Positions 1 through 9,088 of a DNA stretch of 64,000 nt are shown here, one piece after another. Location of the stretch: NCBI RefSeq assembly GCF_021696945.1, contig NZ_JACYHE010000005.1:1-64000 (forward strand), given 5' to 3'. Position numbers and translations under genes: made by a program. How positions within the stretch are numbered: position 1 is the stretch's first letter; each line of letters opens with the position of its first letter. The stretch is from Streptomyces sp. JJ36. GTDB lineage: Bacteria > Actinomycetota > Actinomycetes > Streptomycetales > Streptomycetaceae. Below the pieces are notes generated by a model. That model ran no database searches, was not told the origin of the DNA, and worked only from the letters and a program-made list of their open reading frames with translations.

Positions 1-1482
1 GTCCCGCCCGGCGGCGGGCCGACGCCGGGCGCGTCGCTGCCGCTGCCCGCGGAGGCCCCCATGGAGCGGGATCCGGCGACTCCGGCCCCCGGTGCGCACG
101 GCGGCCCCACCCCGGGCGAGCCGCCCGCGGAGGCCCCGGGCGGCGGCCCCACCGCGCCCGACGAGGGGGAGCCGCGGCCCGCCGAACCGTCCCGGGTCGC
201 CGGCAGCCCCATACTCGGTGGCGGTCCGGTGCCCCAGCTCCCCGCCGCCCGGCAGGGCACGCCGCGGCCCGGCGAGACGGAGCAGTCCCCGCAGTCCTCG
301 GGCGGCATCAGCGTGCGTACGCTCGGCCAGGGCGTGCCCTTCGCCCGCCGCCTCACCGAGCAGGGCGGCGGCTCCGGGCAGTCCGCGGGCGGCGCCGGCG
401 GCGCCATCCCGTCCACCCCGTCGACGCCCACTCCGCCGCCGGGCTCGGGGCGGCGGCGCAAGCTGGCGACGCCCCCGGCGGAGGCGGAGGAACGTACGGG
501 CGGCGCCCAGGGCGCGGGAGCGGCTCCGCACGCCGGTCCCGGGAGCCCACCGGCACCCGGGCCCCAGCCGCACGCCCCGCAGGGGCCGCCCACGGGCGGG
601 CACGGTCGTACGCCGGCGCGCGAGTTCGCGATAGGGGCGCCCGACGCGGGCGCGGCCGAGGGCCCGGAACCGCTGGACGGACCGAACGGCGCCGTCGAGG
701 TCACCGAGGGCGCGGGCCTCACGATGCCGCTGCGGCCCGTACCGGTCGACGACGAGCTGCCGCCGGAGCCGCTGGACAACCCGCGGCGGCTGCTGGTCTG
801 GCCGGAACCGGACGTCTCCACCCAGCAGGCGCTCTCCGACCGCGGCTACCGCCCGGTGATCGTGCATTCCCGGGAGGAGGTGGACGCCCAGATCGCGGCC
901 TATCCCGCCGCGCTCTTCGTCGACCCGCTCACCGGCCCGATCACGCGCACCGCGCTCCAGTCGCTGCGGCAGGCGGCCGTGGCCGCCGAGGTTCCGGTGC
1001 TGGTCACGGCCGGTCTGGGGCAGGCGACCCGGGAGGCGGCGTACGGCGCCGACCCCGCCGTGCTGCTGAAGGCGCTCGCACCGCGGGACAGCGAACAGCA
1101 CCCGCCGCGGGTGCTGCTGGTGGAGGAACAGGAGGCGATCGCGGGCGCGTTCGCGGCGACGCTGGAGCGGCGCGGGATGCAGGTGGCACACGCGCCCACG
1201 GACTCGGACGCGGTGAACGTGGCGGCGCAGGTCCGGCCGAACCTGGTCGTGATGGACCTGATGCAGGTGCGGCGGCGGCGCGCCGGGATCATCGACTGGC
1301 TCCGGGTGAACGGCCTGCTCAACCGCACGCCCTTCGTCGTGTACACCTCCGCGGGCATGGACCCGGGCGCGCTGCAACGACTGGCCTCCGGCGAGACGGT
1401 GCTGTTCCTGGCGGAACGCTCGACCAACGCCGAGGTGCAGGGGCGGATCGTGGACCTGCTGGCCAAGATCGGCGCCACCTGA
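1..1482 (+). CDS. C-terminal part of a receiver-domain signalling protein, 5' end outside the window
   Basis: The frame is open from base 1, so the true start probably lies upstream. An in-frame ATG at 61 would give 473 residues. Residues up to about 245 of that version are Pro/Gly/Ala-rich and probably disordered. The folded C-terminal half (about 248-473) reads like two degenerate receiver-type modules: RRLLVWPEPDVSTQQAL, then RVLLVEEQEAIAGAF followed by NLVVMDLMQ, where the Asp resembles a phosphoacceptor position. In actinobacteria such tails occur at the end of large hybrid sensor kinases with Pro-rich linkers, so this is probably the end of one. No kinase core is visible here, so that is inference. 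It converges with the acyl-CoA ligase gene, with a perfect palindrome between them. Confidence 0.6.
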   Translation, partial: VPPGGGPTPGASLPLPAEAPMERDPATPAPGAHGGPTPGEPPAEAPGGGPTAPDEGEPRPAEPSRVAGSPILGGGPVPQLPAARQGTPRPGETEQSPQSSGGISVRTLGQGVPFARRLTEQGGGSGQSAGGAGGAIPSTPSTPTPPPGSGRRRKLATPPAEAEERTGGAQGAGAAPHAGPGSPPAPGPQPHAPQGPPTGGHGRTPAREFAIGAPDAGAAEGPEPLDGPNGAVEVTEGAGLTMPLRPVPVDDELPPEPLDNPRRLLVWPEPDVSTQQALSDRGYRPVIVHSREEVDAQIAAYPAALFVDPLTGPITRTALQSLRQAAVAAEVPVLVTAGLGQATREAAYGADPAVLLKALAPRDSEQHPPRVLLVEEQEAIAGAFAATLERRGMQVAHAPTDSDAVNVAAQVRPNLVVMDLMQVRRRRAGIIDWLRVNGLLNRTPFVVYTSAGMDPGALQRLASGETVLFLAERSTNAEVQGRIVDLLAKIGAT

Positions 1483-1544
1483 CGGGACGCGGTGCACGCG
1501 ACCGTGGCGCAGCCCCCGCGCCCCAGAAGCCCCTCGCGTGCAGC

Positions 1545-1570
1545 GGCCGGTGCACGCGCGTGCACCGGCC
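1545..1570. terminator. Perfect 26-bp palindrome between convergent genes
   Basis: Left half GGCCGGTGCACGC is followed directly by its exact reverse complement. It lies 63 bp after the stop of the receiver-domain gene and 166 bp beyond the end of the convergent acyl-CoA ligase gene. There is no U-tract, which is usual for Streptomyces terminators. The location suggests bidirectional termination; a protein-binding site is the alternative. Confidence 0.5.
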
Positions 1571-1735
1571 CGCCCGCACGCAGGCCCGCGGGCCCCGGCC
1601 CCGCACCCCGGCGGGGGCCCGCCACGGCATGCGTACGCCCGCCCGCACCACCGGCGCACGCGTACCACCGGTAGGCACGGCCGGCGCGTACGGCTCGCGC
1701 GTTCGCCCACCGGCGCATACGGCGGGCGCGGGCCG

Positions 1736-3388
<1,653 letters not shown>

Positions 3389-3438
3389 CGGGTGCCTCCC
3401 GAGTTTACGGGCTGGTAAGGGTGCTGCGATTCTGCGGG

Positions 3439-3454
3439 CATACCACGCGGTATG
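3439..3454. promoter_or_regulatory. Inverted repeat CATACC-N4-GGTATG upstream of the acyl-CoA ligase
   Basis: Six-bp perfect arms with a 4-bp spacer lie 51 bp upstream of the acyl-CoA ligase start, inside its expected promoter. The size and symmetry suit a TetR-type repressor such as those controlling fatty acid catabolism. No regulator gene is adjacent, so the binding protein is unknown. Confidence 0.4.
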
Positions 3455-3487
3455 TCACTACCTCGTGGCGAAAATGTGTCCGGGGCG

Positions 3488-4066
3488 CTAGGCGGCCGCC
3501 GTGGCCGGGCCGGGCTCTCCCAGGGCGTCGGCGGCGAGTTGCGGGTCCTCGCGGAGCTTGGCCAGCGCGCGGGAGACCGCGCTCTTCACCGTGCCGACGG
3601 ACACCCCGAGCACCTCGGCGGTCTGCACCTCGCTGAGATCCTCGTAGTAGCGCAGCACCACCATCGCCCGCTGCCGGGCCGGCAGCCGCAGCACGGCCCG
3701 CCACATCGCGTCCCGCACCGCCTGCTGCTCCGCCGGGTCCGGGCCCGCCTGCGGCTCCGGCTCCGGCAGGTCCTCCACGGCGAACTCGTCCACCTTGCGC
3801 TTGCGCCACTGCGAGGTGCGGGTGTTCAGCAGCGCCCGGCGGACGTAGCCGTCCAGCGCGCGGTGGTCCTCGATGCGCTCCCACGACAGGTAGGTCTTGG
3901 TGAGCGCGGTCTGGAGCAGGTCCTCGGCGTCGGCCGGGTTGGCGGTCAGCGAGCGGGCGGTGCGCAGGAGCACCGGGCCGCGGTTCCGCACGTACGACGT
4001 GAACGTCAGCGGCGTCACGGTCGAGACGGAGGCTCGGGCGCTCCGTTCGGTCCCAGGCGTGGTCAT
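3488..4066 (-). CDS. SigE-family RNA polymerase sigma factor (ECF type)
   Basis: A 192-residue sigma-70 factor with only regions 2 and 4. Region 2 lies at about residues 25-95 (LLRTARSLTANPADAEDLLQ, then WERIEDHRALDGYVRRALLN). Region 4 lies at about 125-175 and contains the helix-turn-helix SEVQTAEVLGVSVGTVKSAV. This is the layout of the actinobacterial SigE family. No anti-sigma gene is adjacent, so the activating signal is not apparent. The ATG at 4066 has only a weak upstream ribosome site, so translation may be leaderless or start nearby. The Ala-rich tail after region 4 is short. Confidence 0.9.
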   Translation of the reverse strand: MTTPGTERSARASVSTVTPLTFTSYVRNRGPVLLRTARSLTANPADAEDLLQTALTKTYLSWERIEDHRALDGYVRRALLNTRTSQWRKRKVDEFAVEDLPEPEPQAGPDPAEQQAVRDAMWRAVLRLPARQRAMVVLRYYEDLSEVQTAEVLGVSVGTVKSAVSRALAKLREDPQLAADALGEPGPATAAA

Positions 4067-4153
4067 GGCTCAACGCTAGAAGCGCACGGGTGTCCCGCGG
4101 ATCGGCCGCAGGTCCCGATGGTGCGTCCGCCCTAGGGAGTAGGGGTCGGGCCA

Positions 4154-4176
4154 CCTCCACCTCCCGCAGGTGGAGG
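4154..4176 (-). terminator. Stem-loop downstream of the DUF1906 gene
   Basis: A perfect 9-bp inverted repeat, CCTCCACCT / AGGTGGAGG, has a 5-nt loop. It lies 155 bp past the stop of the DUF1906 gene and before the sigma-factor start, so it could terminate the DUF1906 transcript. The rest of 4067-4330 shows no gene. Confidence 0.4.
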
Positions 4177-4330
4177 CGGCCCGCCGCGGGCCTCAGGGGT
4201 GCTCTCGGAAAAGGCCTCCGAGCACGTGACCCGGGTCACCCGGGCCGCGCGGTGCCGTGCGCGCGGTGCCGTGCCGCGCGGTGTGGCCCGGGGCGGACGC
4301 GGCCGGCCGCGTGCGCTGTGCGCCGTGCGG

Positions 4331-5353
4331 CTATCCCACCACGGCGACCGGTGCGTCCACCAGGTTCGCGTCGATCTTCAGGGTGCGGCCGCCCCAGGTC
4401 TGCCGGATGTTGCCGCGGTACTGGTGGACGCGGCGGTGCGGCTGCCAGGCGTCGGACGCGAGCACCGGCTCGCCGAACAGGTCCGGCTCCTCCTGCCAGC
4501 GGGCGAACCAGACCGCGCCCGGGAGGTCGCCCGCGCCGGCCCGGCGCGCCCGCTCCATGTGCTGGATGCCGGAGGTCGAGCTGCTGTAGAAGCCCGGCAG
4601 ATAGCCGTGCCGGCGCACCTCGCGCGACCAGCCCTGGACGAAGGCCAGGGTGGTGCGGGCGCAGGAGGCGTTGCGCTGGTCGTACGCCTCCATGTCGAGG
4701 TAGACGGGACTGCCCTCGTGCATGCCCAGGGCACGCGCTTGGCGCACGGCGTCCGCGCCCTCGCGTACACCCTGGTACCGGGGCGCGTACCCGTCGATGG
4801 TGTACCGGCGCTTGCCCTTCGCGTGCACGCAGGGCGCCTGCGAGCCGACGTACAGCGGCAGCAGCCGCCAGCCGAGCGAGTCCACCGCGCGTACCCAGCC
4901 CGGGGTGAGGTTCGGCTGGTCGGGGCAGGCGCGGGCGCGACCGCCGATGTAGACGCCGACCGCGCGGTACGGGGAGGCGGTCCAGTCCTGCATCGTCTCG
5001 AAGGAGGGGGTGTGGCAGGTGTCGAAGCCGACCCCGGTGAAGGTGCGCGGGGCGTAGTCGTACGGGACGGCGGGCGCGCCCGCCGCCGGGTGGGCGGGTT
5101 GGCCTGCCGAGGACCCGGCGGGGTGCCGGGCGGGGTACTCGGCGGGGACGGGGGCGAAGGCTTCGGCGGGGAGAGCGCCGGGAACCTCGCCCGGCGTCTC
5201 GCCGGTGAGGGCGCCCGCGAGGGCGGGCACGGGGTCCGGAGCGCCGGGGCCGGCGTTCGCGGAAGCCGGGACGGTGGCCGGGCCGGCCAGCAGCGAGGCG
5301 AGTGCGGCGATCAGGACGCCGGCTCGTCGCATCATGTGAGTTTTCTGCCGCAT
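4331..5353 (-). CDS. Secreted DUF1906 (Rv2525c-like glycoside-hydrolase-like) protein
   Basis: About 340 residues. The N-terminus has Lys/Arg residues, a hydrophobic stretch (AGVLIAALASLLAGPATV) and a likely Ala-X-Ala signal cleavage near residue 34. A Pro/Ala/Gly linker follows to about residue 108. The C-terminal DUF1906 domain runs from TGVGFDTCHTPSFETMQDW through VGVYIGG and GSPVYLDMEAYD to the end. The family adopts a TIM-barrel glycosidase-like fold, and the aspartate/glutamate in YLDMEAY sits at a family-conserved site. It probably acts at the cell envelope, but the substrate is unknown. The ATG at 5353 is preferred because it gives a complete signal peptide; ATGs at 5335 and 5332 are alternatives. 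The open frame upstream is not signal-like. Confidence 0.82.
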   Translation of the reverse strand: MRQKTHMMRRAGVLIAALASLLAGPATVPASANAGPGAPDPVPALAGALTGETPGEVPGALPAEAFAPVPAEYPARHPAGSSAGQPAHPAAGAPAVPYDYAPRTFTGVGFDTCHTPSFETMQDWTASPYRAVGVYIGGRARACPDQPNLTPGWVRAVDSLGWRLLPLYVGSQAPCVHAKGKRRYTIDGYAPRYQGVREGADAVRQARALGMHEGSPVYLDMEAYDQRNASCARTTLAFVQGWSREVRRHGYLPGFYSSSTSGIQHMERARRAGAGDLPGAVWFARWQEEPDLFGEPVLASDAWQPHRRVHQYRGNIRQTWGGRTLKIDANLVDAPVAVVG

Positions 5354-5651
5354 GAGGCGAGTGAACGGCGCGGGCACGTCAGGACAGCGACGACATGCCG
5401 GTCGTGAGGTGCCACCGGGCCCGGAGTTCAGCCGTTCGCAGCAGCCGGAGGCGGGAGAAGTGGAGCCGGAGGCAGGGCGCCGGCAGCGGACGCCGGGGAC
5501 ACCCCCGCGCGGAGCGGGTCGCTCACGGGCCGGACGGACACGCACGCCCCGGACAGGGCGGTGCGCCCGCACCTGGTGGTACGGGCGCACTGCCTGGGCG
5601 TTGCCACAACCCCTGCACTCCCCGAGCAGGAAGCCCCGGCTCCGCTGACCC

Positions 5652-5891
5652 TCAGAAGTCGAACGCGGCGAAGTTCACCGCCACGTTGTCCTGGTCGATG
5701 TGGGTGAAGCCGGAGTTGTTGACGCCGGCGTTGTTGGCCTGATTGCCGACGCCGCTGCTGCCACCGGCGACCTGCGTGTTGACGATGCCGTTGGTGCCGG
5801 TGTCCGCCTGCGCCACCCCGCCCATCAGGGCGACCGCGACCGGGACAGCGGCCACCGCGGCGAGGACGCGGGCCGTACGGATACGTGCCAT
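5652..5891 (-). CDS. Tiny secreted Asn-rich protein
   Basis: 79 residues. A signal peptide (Arg-rich start, then VLAAVAAVPVAVALMGG, cleavage after AQA at about residue 29) leaves a mature peptide of about 50 residues. That peptide is rich in Asn, Gly, Val and Ser and ends in FAAFDF. The ATG has a strong GGAGGG site 7-8 nt upstream. The mature part has no cysteine, so it is not a chaplin or a disulfide-linked rodlin by sequence. The composition (NGIVNTQ, GNQANNAGVNN) recalls surface-active or beta-forming secreted peptides, but that is inference. It sits alone, upstream of the DUF1906 gene and on the same strand. Confidence 0.75.
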   Translation of the reverse strand: MARIRTARVLAAVAAVPVAVALMGGVAQADTGTNGIVNTQVAGGSSGVGNQANNAGVNNSGFTHIDQDNVAVNFAAFDF

Positions 5892-6289
5892 GGGTGTTCC
5901 CTCCAGAACCGGAAAGTTCTTCGTGTTCCCAGGTCGTCGGGCCGGGATCCGGCCGCCTCACCCGGTGTGACTGCGACGTCGCGCCACCAGACTTGCCCCG
6001 GGAACCTCCGCCGAACCTCCCGCACCTCCCGATTCCCACCCAGGCATGACGATCTGTCGATAAACCTCTGTGCGCCCCGAAACGGCGCGCAGCGGCGCAC
6101 GCCCCCGCGCAGCCCTTGCCGCGCCGGGGCACGCCCGCCGGGTGCTTTTCGGCCAACCCGCATTCCCGCAGGTCAGCCACGCGCGCCCGCGCACGCTCCC
6201 GGGCGGACCCCGGTCGTACGTCTGTACGCCCTCGAGGAGGAGCACCTGTCGGGTGGGTGACGGCTTCGCGGCCGGGGTGGTGGCGGCCT
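5892..6289. other. Gene-free stretch upstream of the small secreted protein
   Basis: No reading frame here has a convincing ribosome site, domain or start. The part nearest 5892 must hold the promoter of the small secreted protein. The right end runs into the inverted duplication that starts near 6290. Confidence 0.5.
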
Positions 6290-6688
6290 GACCGCCGGGT
6301 GCGGGCCGTCCCGTGGTCCGGTCACTGCTTGGCTGGCTACGGGGGGAGGGGTGGTGGGTGGCGGGCTCGTTCATGTTGCTGGTGGCGGGTGGCGTGGTCG
6401 GCTGGGGTTCACCCGTCTGTGACGGGGCGGGGCGGCGGGGCGGTCGGTAGCCGGTGACGGGGGTGCCCTGGCGGGCTGCTGCCGCGCTGTGGCTGGGGTT
6501 TCGTCTTCTCGCTCCGCTCGTGTCACGTCGGTGGCACTGCGTGGTCTGTCTGCGGGCCGTTCCGGAGCGGGGGTACGCGCGGCTCGCAGTCGCGGGGACT
6601 GGCCGGGCACGGCCTGGACCCGGCACGTACTCCCGAACCGGGTGGCGTAAGGGCCGCCGGTGGGCACCACCCCTGACGACTCTCGGAT

Positions 6689-6761
6689 GATCTTGTGCCG
6701 GTCCACGCTTTTGACAGATTTGGGCCGATTTTTATCAAAAGCGTGGACCCAGTACAAGATC
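6689..6761. repeat. Hairpin element 1 of a related pair (73 bp)
   Basis: The left arm starts GATCTTGTGCCGGTCCACG and continues CTTTTGA; the right arm is TCAAAAGCGTGGACC then CAGTACAAGATC. The inner 15 bp pair perfectly, the outer 8 bp pair perfectly, and a small bulge separates them. The loop is about 20 nt. The outer ends match those of the hairpin 94 bp away, and both span 72-73 bp, so they are homologous elements. Confidence 0.85.
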
Positions 6762-6854
6762 CATTCGCGGAATGCCACATATGTCCGGCTTGCTCGGGGC
6801 GGGGCTGCCCTGTTGCGGGCGGGGGTAAGGGGTCTCAGCGGGCGGCGCCTATGA

Positions 6855-6928
6855 CGATCTTGTACTGGTCCACGAAAGGCCCACAATTCGGCTCGGATAT
6901 GGGATTTACGTGGACCAGTACAAGATCG
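6855..6928. repeat. Hairpin element 2 of a related pair (74 bp)
   Basis: Perfect 20-bp inverted repeat with ends CGATCTTGTACTGGTCCACG and its exact reverse complement, enclosing 34 nt. The loop shares a loosely conserved centre (TCGGCYC) with the corresponding part of element 1 in inverted orientation. There is no T-run, so simple termination does not explain it. Confidence 0.88.
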
Positions 6929-7579
6929 CCCGGGGTATGTCAGGGGTGGTTCCCCGGAGGCGGCCCTTACGTCCCGGTTCGTGGGGCGCTTCCCCGGGGG
7001 CAGGCCCGGTCCGCCAGGCCTGGGGACGCCCGCAGGTCGCACCCGGGCTCGGGACCCCGCCAAGTGACACGCCGCGCGCCGGACATCACCGGCCTGGCCC
7101 CGGGCGCCGGGCATCCCGCCTTCTCACCAGGCGGCAGCGCGAGCGTCCGGCCGGCTCGCGCGAGCTCCGGCCATCCCCCGGCGAGTGCCCGGCCGGCCCC
7201 CGCGAGCCCCGGCCGGCTCCCCTGGGCTGCGGGGAGGCCAGGGGGCGTACCCCCACTCCGGAACGGCCCGCAGACAGACCCCGCAGTGCCACCGACGTGA
7301 CACGAGCGGAGCGAGAAGACGAAACCCCAGCCACAGCGCGGCAGCAGCCCGCCAGGGCACCCCCGTCACCGGCTACCGACCGCCCCGCCGCCTCACCCGT
7401 CACAGACGGGTGAACCCCGGCCCACCACGCCACCCGCCACCAGCAGCATGAACGAGCCCGCCACCCACCACCCCTCCCCCCGTAGCCCGCCCATCAGTGA
7501 CCGCATCCACCCACCGACCCGCACCCGGCCACGACTGCCCAGCCACCCCCGCCCGCTGCCCGTGCCGCTGCTGCCGCGA

Positions 7580-7897
7580 TCAGCGCTGGGCGTACCCCCG
7601 GGCGCCCACCCGGGACTGGATGACCACGAGCAGCTCCTCGATGCTCAGCGACCCCATCTCCAGCTCGGCGAACGGGAGTGGCCCGCCGGCCGGGCGGCCG
7701 CCTGCCGCCGCCACGTCCGCCTCGGTGCCGCCGGGCTCTGCGCCCGATGCGGCCCGTCCACCTCCGGAGGGCCCACCTGCCCCACCGGACCCACCGGACT
7801 CGCCTTCGCGGGCGGGGTCCCGAGGCGGCGGCTCGGCGGACGGGGCCGCCGGGGCCTTCGGCGCGTCCGGGGGCGGGGATGCCGACAGCACGCTCAT
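7580..7897 (-). CDS. Small Pro/Gly/Ala-rich protein with a conserved-looking C-terminal helix (unknown)
   Basis: 105 residues from an ATG at 7897, with AGGTGG 8-10 nt upstream and strongly G/C third positions. Residues 8-75 are low complexity (Pro, Ala, Gly, Glu) and probably unstructured. The last 25-30 residues switch to an ordered amphipathic composition, FAELEMGSLSIEELLVVIQS then RVGARGYAQR. I do not recognise the family. The layout of disordered leader plus short C-terminal helix is also seen in small adaptor or precursor peptides, but nothing here identifies a modifying enzyme. It lies just beyond the right arm of the inverted duplication and its transcript would run into it. Longer in-frame starts up to 8071 lack a better ribosome site. 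Confidence 0.55.
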   Translation of the reverse strand: MSVLSASPPPDAPKAPAAPSAEPPPRDPAREGESGGSGGAGGPSGGGRAASGAEPGGTEADVAAAGGRPAGGPLPFAELEMGSLSIEELLVVIQSRVGARGYAQR

Positions 7898-8332
7898 CAG
7901 GGATTCCACCTTTCGCACGGAGCGGTCGCGTCCCGCTCCCTCCGCGGGCCCCGGGCGGTCGTCCGCCAGCGCGGGCGGGGTGCACGCGTACCCCGGGGTC
8001 AGTCTGACCTCGCGGACTGACCTTCCGCTGACCCCGCGCTGAACGGTGCGCGAGAGGCACCCAGGGCACACCCGTACGGCCCATCACCCCGCGCCCCCTC
8101 ACACCACGTCGTCACGCGCCCCCACGAGCCCCGCGTGCCCCGCGCCCGCGCACCCGTTCACAACCGTCTGCCACCCCGCGCCTCCGGGCGCCGTACCGCA
8201 CCGGTCGTGCGAGTGCTACCGTGTAGGGCAAACGCCCAAGACGAACGCCCGGTGCGAACGCCCCATCCGACTGCTGTCTGCCCCACTTCTGCGTTCGACC
8301 GCACGTTCGCCCGAGACGGAACCGGAGTGGAC

Positions 8333-9025
8333 ATGACCCCGACCTCGGCGGAACGAGGCCAGGAGAGCCGCACCAAGCTGCTCGACGCCGCAGCGCAGCT
8401 GATCGTGGAAGAGGGCTGGGGCGGGGTGACCACCCGCAAGGTGGCCGACCGCGCCGGCCTGCGCGCGGGCCTCGTGCACTACCACTTCGCCAGCGTCAAC
8501 GACCTGCTCATCGACGCCGCGCTCGACCGGGTACGGCGCGAGGTGGAGGTCGCGACCCTGGCCCTGGCGGAGGCCGCCGACCCGGCGACCGGCGTGGACC
8601 AGATCCTCGAACAGATGGCCGCCTACTCCTCCGAGGACCCGGCGACGATCCTGTTCAGCGAGATGCTGCTGGCCTCCACCCGGCACGAACGGCTCCGCCG
8701 CGAACTGGCGGCACTGCTCGCGGAGTGGCGCGGCCGCGTCGCCCAATGGCTCGCGTCGAGCGGCGTGGCGGAGGACAACGAGGCCACCGCCCTGCTCCTG
8801 GGCGCGGCCATCGACGGCCTGGTGCTGCACCGGCTGGTCGACCCCGCGCTCGCCGAGATCCCGGTGACCGGCGCGCTGCGGCGCCTGGTCGGCCTCTCCG
8901 GCCCCTCGCCGCAGGGCGCCGGCACCACACACCCGGAGCAACACCCCGAGCAGCACCCCGCCGGCCACCCGCCACACGACGGCACCGCACCCGGTGCGCC
9001 CGGTGCACCCGGGGCGACCGGCTGA
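8333..9025 (+). CDS. TetR-family transcriptional regulator
   Basis: 230 residues from an ATG at 8333 (GGAG 6 nt upstream). The N-terminal TetR helix-turn-helix (about residues 10-56) contains RTKLLDAAAQLIVEEGWGG, TTRKVADRAGL and GLVHYHFASVNDLL. The C-terminal ligand/dimer domain follows to about residue 190. A histidine-proline tail (EQHPEQHPAGHPPHD) ends the protein. It precedes an ABC exporter by 63 bp on the same strand and probably controls that operon. Several CGAACG/CGTTCG motifs lie in 8240-8320, upstream of the start, but no single clear palindrome stands out. Confidence 0.9.
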   Translation: MTPTSAERGQESRTKLLDAAAQLIVEEGWGGVTTRKVADRAGLRAGLVHYHFASVNDLLIDAALDRVRREVEVATLALAEAADPATGVDQILEQMAAYSSEDPATILFSEMLLASTRHERLRRELAALLAEWRGRVAQWLASSGVAEDNEATALLLGAAIDGLVLHRLVDPALAEIPVTGALRRLVGLSGPSPQGAGTTHPEQHPEQHPAGHPPHDGTAPGAPGAPGATG

Positions 9026-9088
9026 CCCAGGCGCCCGCGGCACCGGACCAGGCCGCCGCGGGCGCCGCCCACCCGAGGAGGAACCGCC

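Larger units (their letters stand above)
6290..7530. repeat. Large imperfect inverted duplication (about 1.2 kb)
   Basis: The left outer arm (about 6290-6580) is repeated as reverse complement at about 7240-7530. Identity is near-perfect over 6336-6577 / 7245-7490, with only scattered substitutions. A second, inner pair of about 50 bp matches in inverted orientation: 6633-6681 (GTAAGGGCCGCC to ACCACCCCTGAC) with 6936-6986. Two related hairpins lie between the inner arms. The spacers between outer and inner arms differ in length, about 55 bp on the left and 250 bp on the right. The arms can be read as ORFs on several frames, but no frame has a domain, and base changes between arms are not confined to third positions. 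It is best described as two head-to-head copies of a roughly 400-bp unit, possibly a decayed mobile element or structural RNA locus. Confidence 0.85.

Noticed and set aside
6454..6690. Small ORF conserved between the two arms (MTGVPWRAAAALWLGF...)
   Set aside because: Both arms encode it, but arm differences change amino acids as readily as silent sites, so there is no sign of protein selection.
6371..7114. 247-codon minus-strand ORF through the inverted duplication
   Set aside because: It crosses both hairpins, and its sequence is repeated in other frames on the opposite arm, so the open frame results from base composition.
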